Positions 14,805 through 22,378 are shown, counted from the first letter of the stretch. The stretch is DNA of 64,000 nt from an uncultured Corynebacterium sp. (GCF_946998835.1 NZ_CAMQAZ010000006.1:47417-111416), one strand, 5' to 3'. Translations and numbers: made by a program. Notes: generated by a model not told the origin, from the letters alone.

Positions 14805-15631
14805 TGGTCGGCATCACCTTCAGGGCTGTCAGCATCAATGACCGGCGGCTCTGCGGCTTCACCGTCCTCGTGTGAGGGGTAGTCAATTGCAGAGGGAGAC
14901 AAATCGACTCGGACGCTGTTATCGGCATTGATGCCCTGGGCGAATTCGGTTGCCTTCGGCATCCACTTAGATAGCTGTCGAATCACGGTTTTGTGCGCCA
15001 TCGCTTCGAAGTGATCAGCCCATGGGCCGACTACCCGGCCGTCACGGGTTTTCGCCATCGCGTTACGATCGCGGTAGGACAGCATTTCCTGCTGATTCAT
15101 CACGTAGAATGCATGGCCTCCGCCAATGAGCTTGACGACCGCGTAGTAAGCGATTGGGGCGCCCTTGTCGCCGAAGATTGTCGGCTTGTGGATTAAGTTG
15201 TCGGAGAGCCCGTAGTCCACGTCGAATGTGTCATTTTCGTAGACCGTGCGGGCGCTGATTGACTGAATGGACCCGGAGCGGTGGGCCAGCTCGATGAGGC
15301 CCTGGTAGCCGATGACTAGCTGAGCTTCCATTTGCCCGCTCTTGTAGTTCTTAAATGGCAGCAGCCATGCGTGCCCGAGAACTCCCGGGCGCAGTCCTAG
15401 CTGTGCGCAGGTCATCAGGGCGCCGAGAACGCTTTGGGGGCTGCAGTTTGCCAGCCCCGGAGTTTGCCGAAGAAGTGTCAGTGCGTCGCGCACAAGTTGT
15501 GCAGCTTCCGCGCCGCGTGGCATAGCCAGCTGGAACTGGTTCTCCATCATCTTGATCTGGTCCATCAGTGTTGGAGAGGACGCGCGTGCTGGGGCTTTGT
15601 TTTCCAGACGCTGTTCGAGATTTTTAGCCAT
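14801..15631 (-). CDS. recT: RecT single-strand annealing protein
   Basis: A 276-aa protein with the RecT core: FQLAMPRGAEAAQLVRDALT, CSPQSVLGALMTCAQLGLRP, then HAWLLPFKN and AQLVIGYQGLIELAHRSG. It anneals single strands produced by the exonuclease encoded directly upstream; with SSB and RusA it forms the phage recombination set. The C-terminus is acidic (DSPEGDADQ). Confidence 0.93.
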   Translation of the reverse strand: MAKNLEQRLENKAPARASSPTLMDQIKMMENQFQLAMPRGAEAAQLVRDALTLLRQTPGLANCSPQSVLGALMTCAQLGLRPGVLGHAWLLPFKNYKSGQMEAQLVIGYQGLIELAHRSGSIQSISARTVYENDTFDVDYGLSDNLIHKPTIFGDKGAPIAYYAVVKLIGGGHAFYVMNQQEMLSYRDRNAMAKTRDGRVVGPWADHFEAMAHKTVIRQLSKWMPKATEFAQGINADNSVRVDLSPSAIDYPSHEDGEAAEPPVIDADSPEGDADQ

Positions 15632-15633
15632 GG

Positions 15634-16629
15634 TTAGAGTCCTTTCGATATCTGCGGGCGAATGCTCACAGTTTGAAATTGGGTGTATAGGTCGGCCTGT
15701 TCTTCCTTGAAGCGCTCAAGGTCAAAAGCCGGTTTTGTCGTCATGTACTGCTCCACCAAGTCTGGGTGCGCACCGCGCAACTTGGACAGGCTGAGCTGCC
15801 CGCGCTGGGCTCGAGCGAGCAGTCGCTTGCCGTCCATGAGCCGGTCATGCCCTTCCATGAGCATCCCGATGTGCGCGGCGGCTTTTGTTTTCCTGGCCTT
15901 TGCGTCTGCTTCTTCCTGTTTTGCGTTGAGCCATTCGATGAGCCATGGCTCTACTTCGCTGGCCGCGATTTCTTTGGCTCCGGGGTGGTGCGCCCATTCT
16001 CGGGTGAGGGATTCCATGGTTCGCACGTGTCCGTCGAGCGGTGGGGGAGTGTCCTTTTCGACGTGCTCCCAGAATGCGGCTTCGGCTTCGGTGATGATGT
16101 CGACGACGTTGGGGTTGATGTCGATTTCGTGGATTGACAGTTCATTGCCGCCAATCAGTCCGGTGACGATCGCTCGATGCATTCCCGTTACTGCGGCGCC
16201 GTGATGTACTTGGATTTCTGCGTGGTCTGGGATTTGCCCATTCCACTCGGCAGTTTTGCGCCAGTGGACATTTTTTGCTTCGAAGATGCGCCCATCGCTG
16301 GTGATGCCGTCTGGGTTGAAGTGCTGCCAGGGGCGCTCGGTGCTTGCTAGGGCCACATCGTCTTTGGTGATGCTGATGCCGAGCTTCTGTGCGGTCAGGT
16401 CACGGATAACCGGCTCCATTGCATGGCCCATGTCGCGCAGCTCTTGCTGCCGGTCGCTGACTGGCGGGTCGAGTGGCGCGCGTCCAGTTTTGATCTCCCA
16501 CAGCGAGTAGGGGCTTTGGTAGGGGGATAGTCCCATGATCGTTGATGCATCCGAGGAGCCGATACCTGTGTTGCGTTGTAGCAGCCAGTCGTATTCGGTC
16601 TCGGTTTTGGGCAGTTGGGTGTATGTCAT
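15634..16629 (-). CDS. YqaJ-family exonuclease (RecE/lambda-Exo-like partner of RecT)
   Basis: A 331-aa protein. GIGSSDASTIMGLSPYQSP near residues 22-40 is the YqaJ N-terminal motif. The catalytic region includes HFNPDG, FEAKN and EIQVHHGAAV, corresponding to the PD-(D/E)xK acidic and lysine residues. It degrades one strand from double-strand ends to feed RecT. Its ATG shares one base with the stop of the preceding HTH gene. Confidence 0.88.
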   Translation of the reverse strand: MTYTQLPKTETEYDWLLQRNTGIGSSDASTIMGLSPYQSPYSLWEIKTGRAPLDPPVSDRQQELRDMGHAMEPVIRDLTAQKLGISITKDDVALASTERPWQHFNPDGITSDGRIFEAKNVHWRKTAEWNGQIPDHAEIQVHHGAAVTGMHRAIVTGLIGGNELSIHEIDINPNVVDIITEAEAAFWEHVEKDTPPPLDGHVRTMESLTREWAHHPGAKEIAASEVEPWLIEWLNAKQEEADAKARKTKAAAHIGMLMEGHDRLMDGKRLLARAQRGQLSLSKLRGAHPDLVEQYMTTKPAFDLERFKEEQADLYTQFQTVSIRPQISKGL

Positions 16630-16880
16630 TAGTTGACCTCGTTTTCCATCCACTCTTCGAGTGCTGCGATGGTGTAGAAGATTGGCCGGCCGAGTCGGTA
16701 GTGCTTGGGGCCGACACCGTCTCGTCGCCAGCGCTGCAGCGTCGAGTGGGGAACGCCGATGAATTTGGCGGCGTCCTTCTCGTTAAGGCTCATGGGCTGG
16801 CTTTGGTCGGTCTGATGTGCGCGTCCGAGTTCTTCTCGGACGACATGGCGGATGTCCTCAAGGGTGATGGGTGCTGTCAT
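16629..16880 (-). CDS. AlpA-like HTH protein (candidate excisionase or early regulator)
   Basis: An 83-aa protein: LNEKDAAKFIGVPHSTLQRW followed by RLGRPIFYTIAALEEWMENE, the winged HTH of AlpA/MerR-like excisionases. It is the first gene of the leftward early operon, downstream of the operator-laden promoter and facing the repressor. This position suits a recombination directionality factor or a Cro-like switch protein. GAGGAAA precedes the ATG. Confidence 0.72.
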   Translation of the reverse strand: MTAPITLEDIRHVVREELGRAHQTDQSQPMSLNEKDAAKFIGVPHSTLQRWRRDGVGPKHYRLGRPIFYTIAALEEWMENEVN

Positions 16881-16922
16881 TTTCCTCACTTTTCCTGATG
16901 CGGGACTTACGGAACCTAAACA

Positions 16923-16958
16923 CAATAGGTGTCTATAGGTACCTATAGTACACTATGG
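16923..16958. promoter_or_regulatory. Main operator: four phased CTATAG half-sites
   Basis: Half-sites start at 16923, 16933, 16943 and 16953 (CAATAG, CTATAG, CTATAG, CTATGG), exactly 10 bp apart with variable 4-bp spacers. They overlap the -10 box of the leftward early promoter, so a protein bound here would block it. The adjacent repressor is the likely ligand. Confidence 0.7.
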
Positions 16959-16972
16959 GTAGTGGGGTTCAA
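16945..16972 (-). promoter_or_regulatory. Leftward early promoter
   Basis: On the minus strand TTGAAC and TACTAT are spaced by 16 bp. The -10 box lies inside the phased operator array, and the transcript would run into the AlpA-like gene and the recombination genes. Confidence 0.6.
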
Positions 16973-16987
16973 ATAATCCGCGTTGCA

Positions 16988-17023
16988 AAATAGTGTTAAT
17001 TAGTTACCTATAGAGTCCAATAA
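16988..17023. promoter_or_regulatory. Second, degenerate phased operator near the repressor promoter
   Basis: AAATAG, AATTAG, CTATAG and CAATAA start at 16988, 16998, 17008 and 17018, again a 10-bp period, but only the third is perfect. A weaker array on the repressor side would fit autoregulation at lower affinity. Confidence 0.5.
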
Positions 17024-17037
17024 GGCGCGGTAGTCGC

Positions 17038-17043
17038 TACTAT
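17038..17043 (+). promoter_or_regulatory. -10 box of a probably leaderless repressor transcript
   Basis: TACTAT ends 6 bp before the repressor ATG, which would place the transcript start at or next to the A of ATG. No Shine-Dalgarno is found at a usable distance. Leaderless mRNAs are common in actinobacteria and for phage repressors. Confidence 0.5.
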
Positions 17044-17049
17044 CGAGGT

Positions 17050-17511
17050 ATGGACAACACCCACAATCTTCCACGCCCAGAAGAGTCGGAGCTTATTGAA
17101 CGCGCTAGAAAGAGAATCATCCCCACCGTCTCTATCACGGAGGCTGCCAAGCGCGTCGGTCTGTCTCGAAACCGCTACTCGGACCTAGAAAAAGGCTTTA
17201 GATGGCTAGCTGCGGGGGAAATCGTTGAAAATGTCGCGCCAGCAGAAACGCTGGCCCGCATCGCCTCGGGTCTCGACATCTCCCCAAAGGAGCTCATCGC
17301 CGTAGGTCGCGCTGACGCTGCCAAAATCCGCAAGGCTGAGATTGAGTTCTTGGAAGCGAATCAAAAAATCTACGATGACATCACGGACATTCCAACTAGC
17401 GACCTCCTGGAAGAAATTAGACGCCGCATCGACGGCGACGCGCCAGCTAGTGCCGTTCCCCTTGTTGCGAGGACCGTGGATCGGCGTGACTCGTCCACAT
17501 TCGAACAATAA
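17050..17511 (+). CDS. XRE-family prophage repressor
   Basis: A 153-aa protein. An N-terminal HTH (SITEAAKRVGLSRNRYSDLE and TLARIASGLDISPKELIAV, residues about 26-85) is followed by a short helical C-terminus, smaller than a lambda-type dimer/protease domain. It faces the leftward early operon across a 170-bp control region full of CTATAG half-sites. No self-cleavage (S24) domain is visible; the following ImmA-like protease could provide inactivation instead, as in ICEBs1-type switches. Confidence 0.82.
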   Translation: MDNTHNLPRPEESELIERARKRIIPTVSITEAAKRVGLSRNRYSDLEKGFRWLAAGEIVENVAPAETLARIASGLDISPKELIAVGRADAAKIRKAEIEFLEANQKIYDDITDIPTSDLLEEIRRRIDGDAPASAVPLVARTVDRRDSSTFEQ

Positions 17512-17528
17512 CGCACCCTTGTTCGAAT
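17499..17528. promoter_or_regulatory. Perfect 10-bp inverted repeat between repressor and protease genes
   Basis: ATTCGAACAA and TTGTTCGAAT flank a 10-base spacer that begins with the repressor stop codon. No T-run follows, so a DNA-binding site for a dimer or a weak transcript-end hairpin are both possible. Confidence 0.5.
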
Positions 17529-17570
17529 AAAGTGAAATGCCAATCGAAACCATGTGCTACAAATACGGTC

Positions 17571-17969
17571 ATGGACAACACAATCATTGACACCCCGCTT
17601 CCGGACGGAATCGCCGGACTCACCGACGGAAAAACAGTCTGGCTCAATAGCAAACTCACACCCCAAGGCCGCCGCTGCACACTGGCCCACGAACTCGCCC
17701 ACATCAAACGCGGCATCATCCCCAACCTCCCCGCATACCTCTACGCCCGCGAAGAAAAGAAAGTCGACGAAGAAGCCGCCCGAAACCTCGTACCACTCGA
17801 ACAACTCGTCGATGCCATCATCTGGGAAGGCTGCGACACAAAACACGCAGCCCTTGCCGAAGTCCTCGACATCGACCGCGACACTCTCACAGCACGACTT
17901 ACCACCGCATCACCAGCTGAAGCCGCCATCATCTGCCGTGCCCTCCTCGATCTCCCACAGGTGCCATGA
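17571..17969 (+). CDS. ImmA/IrrE-like metalloprotease
   Basis: A 132-aa protein with HELAH at residues 40-44, the zinc-binding motif of ImmA/IrrE proteases, and an acidic helix EEKKVDEEAARNLV downstream supplying the third ligand region. Family members cut partner repressors after DNA damage, so the upstream XRE repressor is the expected target. The ATG has TACAAA about 7 bases upstream and no Shine-Dalgarno, as for the repressor. A longer in-frame start exists 13 codons earlier but lacks support. The stop overlaps the integrase start by 4 bp. Confidence 0.8.
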   Translation: MDNTIIDTPLPDGIAGLTDGKTVWLNSKLTPQGRRCTLAHELAHIKRGIIPNLPAYLYAREEKKVDEEAARNLVPLEQLVDAIIWEGCDTKHAALAEVLDIDRDTLTARLTTASPAEAAIICRALLDLPQVP

Positions 17970-19147
17970 TGACTGGCCGACCACGAACCCCAATCGGAAC
18001 CTGGGGCGACATCGCCGTCATCGACATCAAGGGGAGGAAAGAAGCCCGCGCCCGGTTCCGCTTCGCCGATGGCAAACTCCGCCTCGTCTCCGCGCGCGGC
18101 GCTACAACAAACAAAGCGAAAGCGGCGCTCCGCGAACGACTCGCGACACTCAGCGCATCCGTGACGGCAGAAAACGGCATCACACGAACCACCACTATTA
18201 GCGAACTCACCGAGTACTGGCTAGAGCGGAAAACCGGTGTCGAGCCACAAACCATTGACGATTACCGCCAAACGATAAATGCCAGCATCAACCCAGTAAT
18301 AGGAGAAATACGGCTAGAAGAAATCACGCCGGGCCGGATATCCACTGTCCTCGAGGGCATGAAACCCAGCGTGCGAATCCGCGCCAGCTCGATACTCCAC
18401 CAGTCATTCGCCGCAGCAGTCGCGCACGATGCCATCTCAACGAACCCTGTCGCTAGCCTTCCGAAACCACGGCCACAGCGGAAACCCGTCGAGGTCATCA
18501 CCATTGCTCAACTCGTCCACCTTCGCAAAATTGTCGAAGAATGGGCAGCCGGGCGTATCGATGACGCGGGGAATCCGAAGAAACCGGACGCACGCAGTGA
18601 GGGCAGAGCACACGACCTCCTGCAGTTCTTCGACCTGCTTTTGGCTACAGGATGCCGAACAGGGGAGCTAGCGGCGGTGAGGTGGTGTGACGTAGATATG
18701 CTCGCGCCGGCTCCCACGATGCTCATTGCTGCGACGATGGTGCGCCGCTCCGGCGAAGGTCTTGTGCGTCAGGCGTATACCAAGACGAAGAACCAGCGTG
18801 TGCTTACCCTGCCACCGTATGCAGTGCAGATCCTGGCAGTAATGCAACGGCAGCAAATCCACGCCAGCCCACTGTCGCCTATCTTCCCTTCGTCGAAGGG
18901 GACTTTCCGCGAACCAACGAACATCAATAAGCAGTGGCGGAGGGCACGCCACGCGGCGGGAATGGATAGTGTTCAGTTCCGTACTCTGCGGCGCACCGTG
19001 GCGACCTTAATTGACCGTGAAATCGGCGATGAGGAAGCGGCGGCACAGCTGGGGCACTCGAGCGTGTCAATGACTCGGAAGCACTACATTGCGGCGCGGG
19101 CTGCGCAGGCGCCAGACCTGACATCAGTGCTAGAGAAATTTGCCTAG
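17966..19147 (+). CDS. int: Tyrosine-family integrase
   Basis: A 393-aa protein with an N-terminal arm-binding domain (about 1-60), SAM-like core-binding domain (about 70-170) and catalytic domain (about 180-393). Visible catalytic residues are the Arg of ATGCRTGELAAVRW, Arg in TLRRTVAT, His364 in LGHSS and Tyr374 in RKHY. The usual first His of the His-x-x-Arg box is Arg here. It recombines attP with the tRNA-Arg gene; the att core lies 209 bp beyond its stop. Confidence 0.93.
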   Translation: MMTGRPRTPIGTWGDIAVIDIKGRKEARARFRFADGKLRLVSARGATTNKAKAALRERLATLSASVTAENGITRTTTISELTEYWLERKTGVEPQTIDDYRQTINASINPVIGEIRLEEITPGRISTVLEGMKPSVRIRASSILHQSFAAAVAHDAISTNPVASLPKPRPQRKPVEVITIAQLVHLRKIVEEWAAGRIDDAGNPKKPDARSEGRAHDLLQFFDLLLATGCRTGELAAVRWCDVDMLAPAPTMLIAATMVRRSGEGLVRQAYTKTKNQRVLTLPPYAVQILAVMQRQQIHASPLSPIFPSSKGTFREPTNINKQWRRARHAAGMDSVQFRTLRRTVATLIDREIGDEEAAAQLGHSSVSMTRKHYIAARAAQAPDLTSVLEKFA

Positions 19148-19154
19148 ATATAGC

Positions 19155-19188
19155 GAAACGCGGCCAGTGGTTACGCCAGCCGCGTTTC
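19155..19188 (+). terminator. Integrase terminator hairpin
   Basis: GAAACGCGGC pairs with GCCGCGTTTC in a 10-bp stem 7 bp after the integrase stop. The downstream arm ends in TTTC followed by TT. Confidence 0.7.
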
Positions 19189-19268
19189 TTGGACAAAATG
19201 AGCGGTACACCCAACCGCACTTGAGCTCGAAAGGGAACTCGCTTTTAAATATACGCTGGTTGTCAAAC

Positions 19269-19535
19269 TGATGGATAAATGATGTTTTTCGACTTTCAGG
19301 TCGCTTACCCATCGTTTGAACTGTTGTATACGTGCAGCGTATGCGGTGTTTTTAGCGCCCCAGAGAGGAATCGAACCTCCGACACCGGCTTTAGTGCGCA
19401 GCTGGGCGTGTAATGCACTATAGGGGAATATAGTGTTATAAATAACCCGTAAATGCGCACCATATAACACTATATTACACTGCGTCACACTCCATAACAC
19501 TAAAAAAGCGCTACAAAGTGATGGATAAATGATGT
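19269..19535. other. attP-type junction between the two prophages
   Basis: Two copies of the 17-mer TGATGGATAAATGATGT (19269-19285 and 19519-19535) flank the tRNA-derived core at 19356-19394 and look like integrase arm sites. A perfect 13-bp inverted repeat (AATATAGTGTTAT at 19427-19439, ATAACACTATATT at 19464-19476) and a CTATAG-like pair (19418 and 19428) lie in the right arm. No coding gene is seen in the 419 bp between integrase and the first lysis-side gene. Confidence 0.8.
19356..19394 (-). other. att core: 39-bp 3' end of tRNA-Arg(CCT) without the 5' part
   Basis: The minus strand reads the acceptor 3' strand, T-arm, variable loop and 3' side of the anticodon arm. Homology stops within the anticodon loop, a usual crossover region for tyrosine integrases. 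The 5' part of the tRNA is missing here, so this is a phage-borne copy and not a functional gene. CCA is not encoded. Confidence 0.85.
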
Positions 19536-19566
19536 GCTCCACACACAAGGCATGTACTCACAACAG

Positions 19567-19986
19567 CTACCGCTCACTGTCATCCACTACCCCCGGAGGA
19601 TTACGGGCCGTCGGAGCTAAATACGACGACCTCAATACCTGAGCCAACCCGTCTACATCTGGAGTCGGCGGCGAAGAATGACGATCAGACCTAGCCCACT
19701 CAACGAAATCCTTTAGCGCCTCTAACGCCTCACGGAGAGCCAACCGCAATGAGTGCGATCGGTCCTCCTCGGCAAGCAGCAAGGCCCGCGTTTCCTGCAA
19801 GGAACTTTCGACGTCCTCCAACCTCGATTCCAACTTGTCTATCCGCGCAGCCTGTCCCTTTATTAAATTCTCATTCAGAGTGACACGTGAATTTTCCTTA
19901 GTCCCCTTAAACGTCACCCAGCCAGTGATTGACGCAACAATAACGGCAGGGACAGCCACCAGAAGGGAATTGACGTCGATGTTCAC
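19567..19986 (-). CDS. 139-aa single-span protein with coiled coil (DUF2746-like), lysis region
   Basis: Residues 5-25 are hydrophobic (LLVAVPAVIVASITGWVTF). A coiled-coil segment with KLESRLEDVESSLQE and a proline-rich tail follow. Proteins of this layout sit at the end of actinophage lysis cassettes and may be accessory holins. GTG start with AGGAGG six bases upstream. It is the last minus-strand gene before attP. Confidence 0.65.
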   Translation of the reverse strand: MNIDVNSLLVAVPAVIVASITGWVTFKGTKENSRVTLNENLIKGQAARIDKLESRLEDVESSLQETRALLLAEEDRSHSLRLALREALEALKDFVEWARSDRHSSPPTPDVDGLAQVLRSSYLAPTARNPPGVVDDSER

Positions 19987-19995
19987 AACTTCCTC

Positions 19996-20400
19996 CTACG
20001 GCTGGTGGCGGCCCGCAACCCACGCAGACACCATCGACGCCAGCGCAAGAAATAAATAGTTCTTCCCAGAAATCCAGCCGCGTGAGCCGTCCACTACAGA
20101 ATCCATGAAGTAGCTCAGTGACCACATCGTCAATATCAATGTCACAGAAATGATTCCAGCAGCCCGCAACAAACCTCCGCAGCGGTTAACAGCCCTGTTC
20201 CCACTAGGGACGGCCGCTCCAACGAGCAGGAATACTGCTGCTACCATCCACGCGAATGCGAGGCTCTCAGCAGGCATGATTTCTTCAATCGGAGTCAGTG
20301 CGGAAATACTTTTCCCGACATACCCATAGGCGGTTACAGCCGAAAAAATACCCCACACGGCTGCAACTATGCGTGGCGTGAGAATCCGTTGAATCAACAT
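19996..20400 (-). CDS. Four-span membrane protein, lysis region
   Basis: A 134-aa protein with hydrophobic segments near residues 9-28, 45-65, 80-98 and 112-130. The ATG is preceded by AAGGTGAGG. Its place between the holin candidate and the DUF2746-like gene suggests a second holin or lysis modulator, but no named family is recognised. Confidence 0.6.
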   Translation of the reverse strand: MLIQRILTPRIVAAVWGIFSAVTAYGYVGKSISALTPIEEIMPAESLAFAWMVAAVFLLVGAAVPSGNRAVNRCGGLLRAAGIISVTLILTMWSLSYFMDSVVDGSRGWISGKNYLFLALASMVSAWVAGRHQP

Positions 20401-20411
20401 GACCTCACCTT

Positions 20412-20816
20412 TCACGATTGCGAATCGTCTCGTAGCGCGGCATCAAGCGGCGTTCCTGTAGACGATGGGGTAGTAACAGGCGCAGGTGCGCGGTTAATGA
20501 CTTCTCGCGTGTTCTTCTCAATCTCCTGCGTCAAGTCGGTGAGATACCGTGTGGCTTCTCGGATATTTGCGGCGTGGCCGGCGACGTCCTCAGCAGGCAC
20601 CACGACAGGGGCGTTATCAGATGCTGGGCCAGTCTTAACCGTCGCGAGACCAGATGCAATGGCCGTTACGATTCCAGCGAGCTGGTCCAGGTAATGCCCC
20701 CATCCGTCGACTGTCTCTGCGTCAGACTTTCCTGTGACTACCAGGATGATGCCAGCGACGAAGCCGATAGCGTAGATGCTCCGCCGGATAAGCCATGCTT
20801 GGTTTGGGCTAATCAT
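20412..20816 (-). CDS. Putative holin
   Basis: A 134-aa protein with two hydrophobic helices (AIGFVAGIILVVTG about residues 15-30 and YLDQLAGIVTAIASGLATV about 41-60). A long polar C-terminus with a Pro/Thr/Ser tail follows. It overlaps the endolysin stop by 4 bp, the classic position for a pore-forming holin that releases the endolysin. Confidence 0.72.
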   Translation of the reverse strand: MISPNQAWLIRRSIYAIGFVAGIILVVTGKSDAETVDGWGHYLDQLAGIVTAIASGLATVKTGPASDNAPVVVPAEDVAGHAANIREATRYLTDLTQEIEKNTREVINRAPAPVTTPSSTGTPLDAALRDDSQS

Positions 20817-22378
20817 CGCTGCACTTCCTTGCGGTCGCGGGCAATCGCCTCGTTAACGACAGCGTCGTAGTCGATACCTTGCTTCTTCGCGATTTCCTTG
20901 AGGATGACGCGGAATTCCCAGAGGTATGCGTCGGTGAGTCTGATCATGTGTCCGACGGTGAGCCAGACCTTTGGGTTGATGATTGACTGGAGCTTTTCAT
21001 TAAGCATTTCTCGTTCCTTCTCTGCCGGTGTTGGTGCTGGCGCAGGGGGAGTGGGCGTCACTGAGGTCATGCGCTCACGAGTTTTCGCGAGTACAACGTC
21101 CCACGGGAACCCGCCTGCTGTTTTCGGCACGCCAGTAGAACCGTCGTATCCGCCGGGGTCCCAGTGCGTGGAGCCGCCGTAGAATTTCGAACAGTCCCAA
21201 TGCCCGCAAATACCGGTGACGCCGGACTGCGTCATCTGGGGTGGGGCGACGCGCTGCACCGCGATGTTATGGAACCGGCAGTAGTGGGCCAGAACGTCCG
21301 CGAGTTTTTGCAGCTGCTTTGCGCCCCAGGTCAGCCACTGTTGGCGGGTTTGGAACGCGGTGCCAGTCAGGCACACGTGGAAGGCCTGATCGTTGCCGAT
21401 GCTGCCAACCGACCAGGTGCCGTACACGTCGTCGTTTTGGCGACAGGTGTCTCCGCTACGACCGATACCGACGTGGTAGGAGCCGCCGGAGATGTCACGG
21501 CGGCGGTTGTATTCAGCTAGTTGCTTTGCTGTCCAGGCGGTATCGCGGACTTGCCGGGTGGCGTAGTTGTAGCCGGACTCGTCGGTATGGATGACAATGA
21601 ACCGGCGCTTGTGTCGGCTAATGCCGTTATCACGCCAGGTCAGCAAGTCGGTGTCGCACTTGAATTGCGCAGTTGGCTTTGGGGCGGGTTTCAGCGCGGG
21701 TGCTTCCGGTATCGCTACCGGGTCTGTAGTCGGTGCCCCGGCTGCTTGGTCTGGCCGTGGTGGATGCTGGCCCCAGTAGGTATGAAGCACCTGGTTAACG
21801 TCGACCTGTAGGCCTGTAGGTCCGGTAACGTTGTGCTTGGACTGTAGAAGAACCGCGTGCGGTGATACATGACCGTCGGACCAGCTGGTTGTCTGCCACT
21901 GCAGGAATTTTCCTTCGCCAGCAGACCCGATGACCCCGTCCTCGCGTGCCCAATCACAGACGCGACTGTGGCCGTAGATGCCGACGCGTTCCCGGCCTAG
22001 CACCTCACACGCGGCCTTGAAATAGTTGACCGCAACCGCGTTCCACTGCGCCAGTGTGATGTCGAAATCGACAGCGAAAAACACCGGGTATCCAGTGCGT
22101 TTAATCGCCTTGAGTTGCTTGTCGGCTGCTTTCGCGTCCTGCTTACCGCCCTTAAAACCACGCATACAGTCAGGGTTCGCTACACCCCCGTACTGCCACA
22201 CAAACGCGGTGTCCAGCGCGTTCGCCTTGAAGTCCGCGACCTCATCAGCGGTGGCGGGTTTGCCCTTCATCCACTGCTCACGAGCTGGGGAAATATAGCG
22301 GATCGCACCAAGATGCCCAGCAGCACGAATCAACGCCGCGGGGATCGCCTGCGCTGAATAATCAAGAATCGTTGCCAT
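20813..22378 (-). CDS. Endolysin: DUF1906 glycoside-hydrolase-like domain plus amidase
   Basis: A 521-aa lysin in three parts. Residues 1-200 form a DUF1906/Rv2525c-like TIM-barrel domain (MATILDYSAQ, YPVFFAVDFD, VGIYGHSRV). Residues about 245-425 form an N-acetylmuramoyl-L-alanine amidase (FIVIHTDESG, SYHVGIGRSG, GICGHWDCS, with His residues for zinc). Residues about 450-521 form a helical C-terminal region, possibly for wall or oligomer contact. It degrades corynebacterial peptidoglycan. No mycolyl-arabinogalactan esterase (LysB) gene is seen nearby. Confidence 0.87.
   Translation of the reverse strand: MATILDYSAQAIPAALIRAAGHLGAIRYISPAREQWMKGKPATADEVADFKANALDTAFVWQYGGVANPDCMRGFKGGKQDAKAADKQLKAIKRTGYPVFFAVDFDITLAQWNAVAVNYFKAACEVLGRERVGIYGHSRVCDWAREDGVIGSAGEGKFLQWQTTSWSDGHVSPHAVLLQSKHNVTGPTGLQVDVNQVLHTYWGQHPPRPDQAAGAPTTDPVAIPEAPALKPAPKPTAQFKCDTDLLTWRDNGISRHKRRFIVIHTDESGYNYATRQVRDTAWTAKQLAEYNRRRDISGGSYHVGIGRSGDTCRQNDDVYGTWSVGSIGNDQAFHVCLTGTAFQTRQQWLTWGAKQLQKLADVLAHYCRFHNIAVQRVAPPQMTQSGVTGICGHWDCSKFYGGSTHWDPGGYDGSTGVPKTAGGFPWDVVLAKTRERMTSVTPTPPAPAPTPAEKEREMLNEKLQSIINPKVWLTVGHMIRLTDAYLWEFRVILKEIAKKQGIDYDAVVNEAIARDRKEVQR

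Larger units (their letters stand above)
1..19394. mobile_element. Prophage A, right-hand part only (first copy of the tandem element)
   Basis: This stretch carries the MuF/protease fusion (3' end cut off by the window), portal, terminase, early genes, immunity module and integrase of a siphovirus-like temperate phage. It ends at the 39-bp tRNA-Arg remnant. All of it recurs 44,592 bp to the right with identical predicted proteins. The lysis, tail and capsid part of this copy lies outside the window to the left, so whether copy A is complete cannot be judged. Confidence 0.85.

Noticed and set aside
17499..17528. LexA/SOS box
   Set aside because: Half-sites are 14 bp apart instead of about 4, so the site does not match actinobacterial SOS boxes.
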